Of a stretch of DNA of 30,498 nt, positions 30,161-30,498 are shown in pieces. A program made the translations under genes and the position numbers. The notes beneath the pieces were generated by a model. It did no database searches and was not told the DNA's origin. It saw only the letters and a list, made by a program, of their open reading frames with translations. The stretch comes from Actinomortierella ambigua (lineage: Eukaryota > Mortierellomycota > Mortierellomycetes > Mortierellales > Mortierellaceae), in the NCBI GenBank assembly GCA_016098155.1, contig JAAAJB010000441.1, positions 1 through 30,498 of the forward strand. Direction: 5' to 3'. The number at the start of each line of letters is the position of its first letter. Within the stretch, counting starts at the first letter, position 1.

Positions 30161-30440
30161 TTTTACCTGCCTCCTGACTAGGCTTTTTTTTTCTAGACGA
30201 TGCCAAGCTCCATTTACTTTTAAAAACACGTAGGTGCGCAGTTACCGGACTTCGTGCATTTGTCACTACTCCTTCCGGCCCACTTGACCTATCTGCAGCC
30301 GGGGATCAGGCAAGCTCTGTGGTAAAACAAAAAAAAATTTGTTGCGCCACCAACATTTGCTCAAAAGCGGATTGCATTCTTTCAAAGGCATTACTCTAAA
30401 TAGATTTCCTCCTCATCGCGTTCAGGACACGCATGCCTCG
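30161..30440. other. Intergenic, nothing recognised
   Basis: Contains T and A runs (30,184–30,192; about 30,330–30,338) and no supported gene. Confidence 0.45.
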
Positions 30441-30498
30441 ATGCCATCCACACCTCAAAGACATGCGGCCGCCAATGCGCGAAGCAACCTCGCTAGAA
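30441..30498 (+). CDS. Possible start of a gene running off the window
   Basis: ATG at 30,441 opens a frame (MPSTPQRHAAANARSNLAR) that stays open to the window edge, with a Ser/Pro/Arg/Ala composition common at fungal N-termini. A second ATG at 30,433 opens a different frame that is also open. With 19 codons only, this is tentative. Confidence 0.2.
   Translation, partial: MPSTPQRHAAANARSNLAR

Noticed and set aside
1..30498. CRISPR arrays, rRNA genes, bacterial operons
   Set aside because: No regularly spaced repeats, no rRNA-like conserved blocks, and spliced eukaryotic genes throughout.

Overview
The window is eukaryotic nuclear DNA: nearly every conserved gene is interrupted by short GT–AG introns (about 85–190 nt, one of 373 nt). 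The gene set (condensin SMC4, cohesin-release factor WAPL, Mediator cyclin C, LMBD1-type membrane protein, SREK1IP1-like splicing protein) fits a filamentous, probably early-diverging fungus such as a Mucoromycota/Mortierellomycotina-type genome. That placement is inference from gene content, compact introns, small secreted proteins and LTR-element debris; no marker gene settles it.

Layout. 1–619: 3' end of a DOMON-like gene (+), convergent with SMC4 (−, 5740–750, six exons). SMC4 is divergent from an eight-exon LMBD1 homologue (+, 6276–9643). 10,050–11,561 is retrotransposon wreckage: an LTR with a primer-binding site complementary to initiator-tRNA-Met, a gag-like region, and a long imperfect palindrome made of two head-on copies of that gag-like sequence. 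11,639–14,866 holds two small secreted-protein genes (−) and, between them, a spliced gene or pseudogene I could not identify. 15,226–19,529 (−) is a two-exon gene for a 1,393-residue protein with two SANT/Myb-like repeats and a four-cysteine motif. 19,775–21,733 (−) is cyclin C in seven exons. 22,852–23,840 (−) is an SREK1IP1-like CCHC/RS protein, head to head with WAPL (+, 23,961–26,584, nine exons). A three-exon small basic protein follows (−, 27,240–26,667). 27,330–30,170 is a tandem duplication carrying two paralogous small secreted cysteine-rich proteins (−), interrupted by a fresh-looking poly(A) retroposon.

How the genes relate. The housekeeping half concerns nuclear processes: chromosome condensation (SMC4), cohesin unloading (WAPL), Mediator kinase-module regulation (cyclin C), a SANT-domain nuclear factor and splicing. 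There is no operon-like logic beyond shared promoters. The accessory parts (10–15 kb and 27.3–30.5 kb) are different in character: AT-rich stretches, homopolymer runs, transposon fragments and four small secreted-protein genes, all on the minus strand. The most striking accessory signal is the secreted-protein duplication, where signal peptide, 5'-leader intron and flanks are conserved but the mature cysteine-rich peptides are strongly diverged, together with the retroposon insertion for which the sister copy supplies the empty site.
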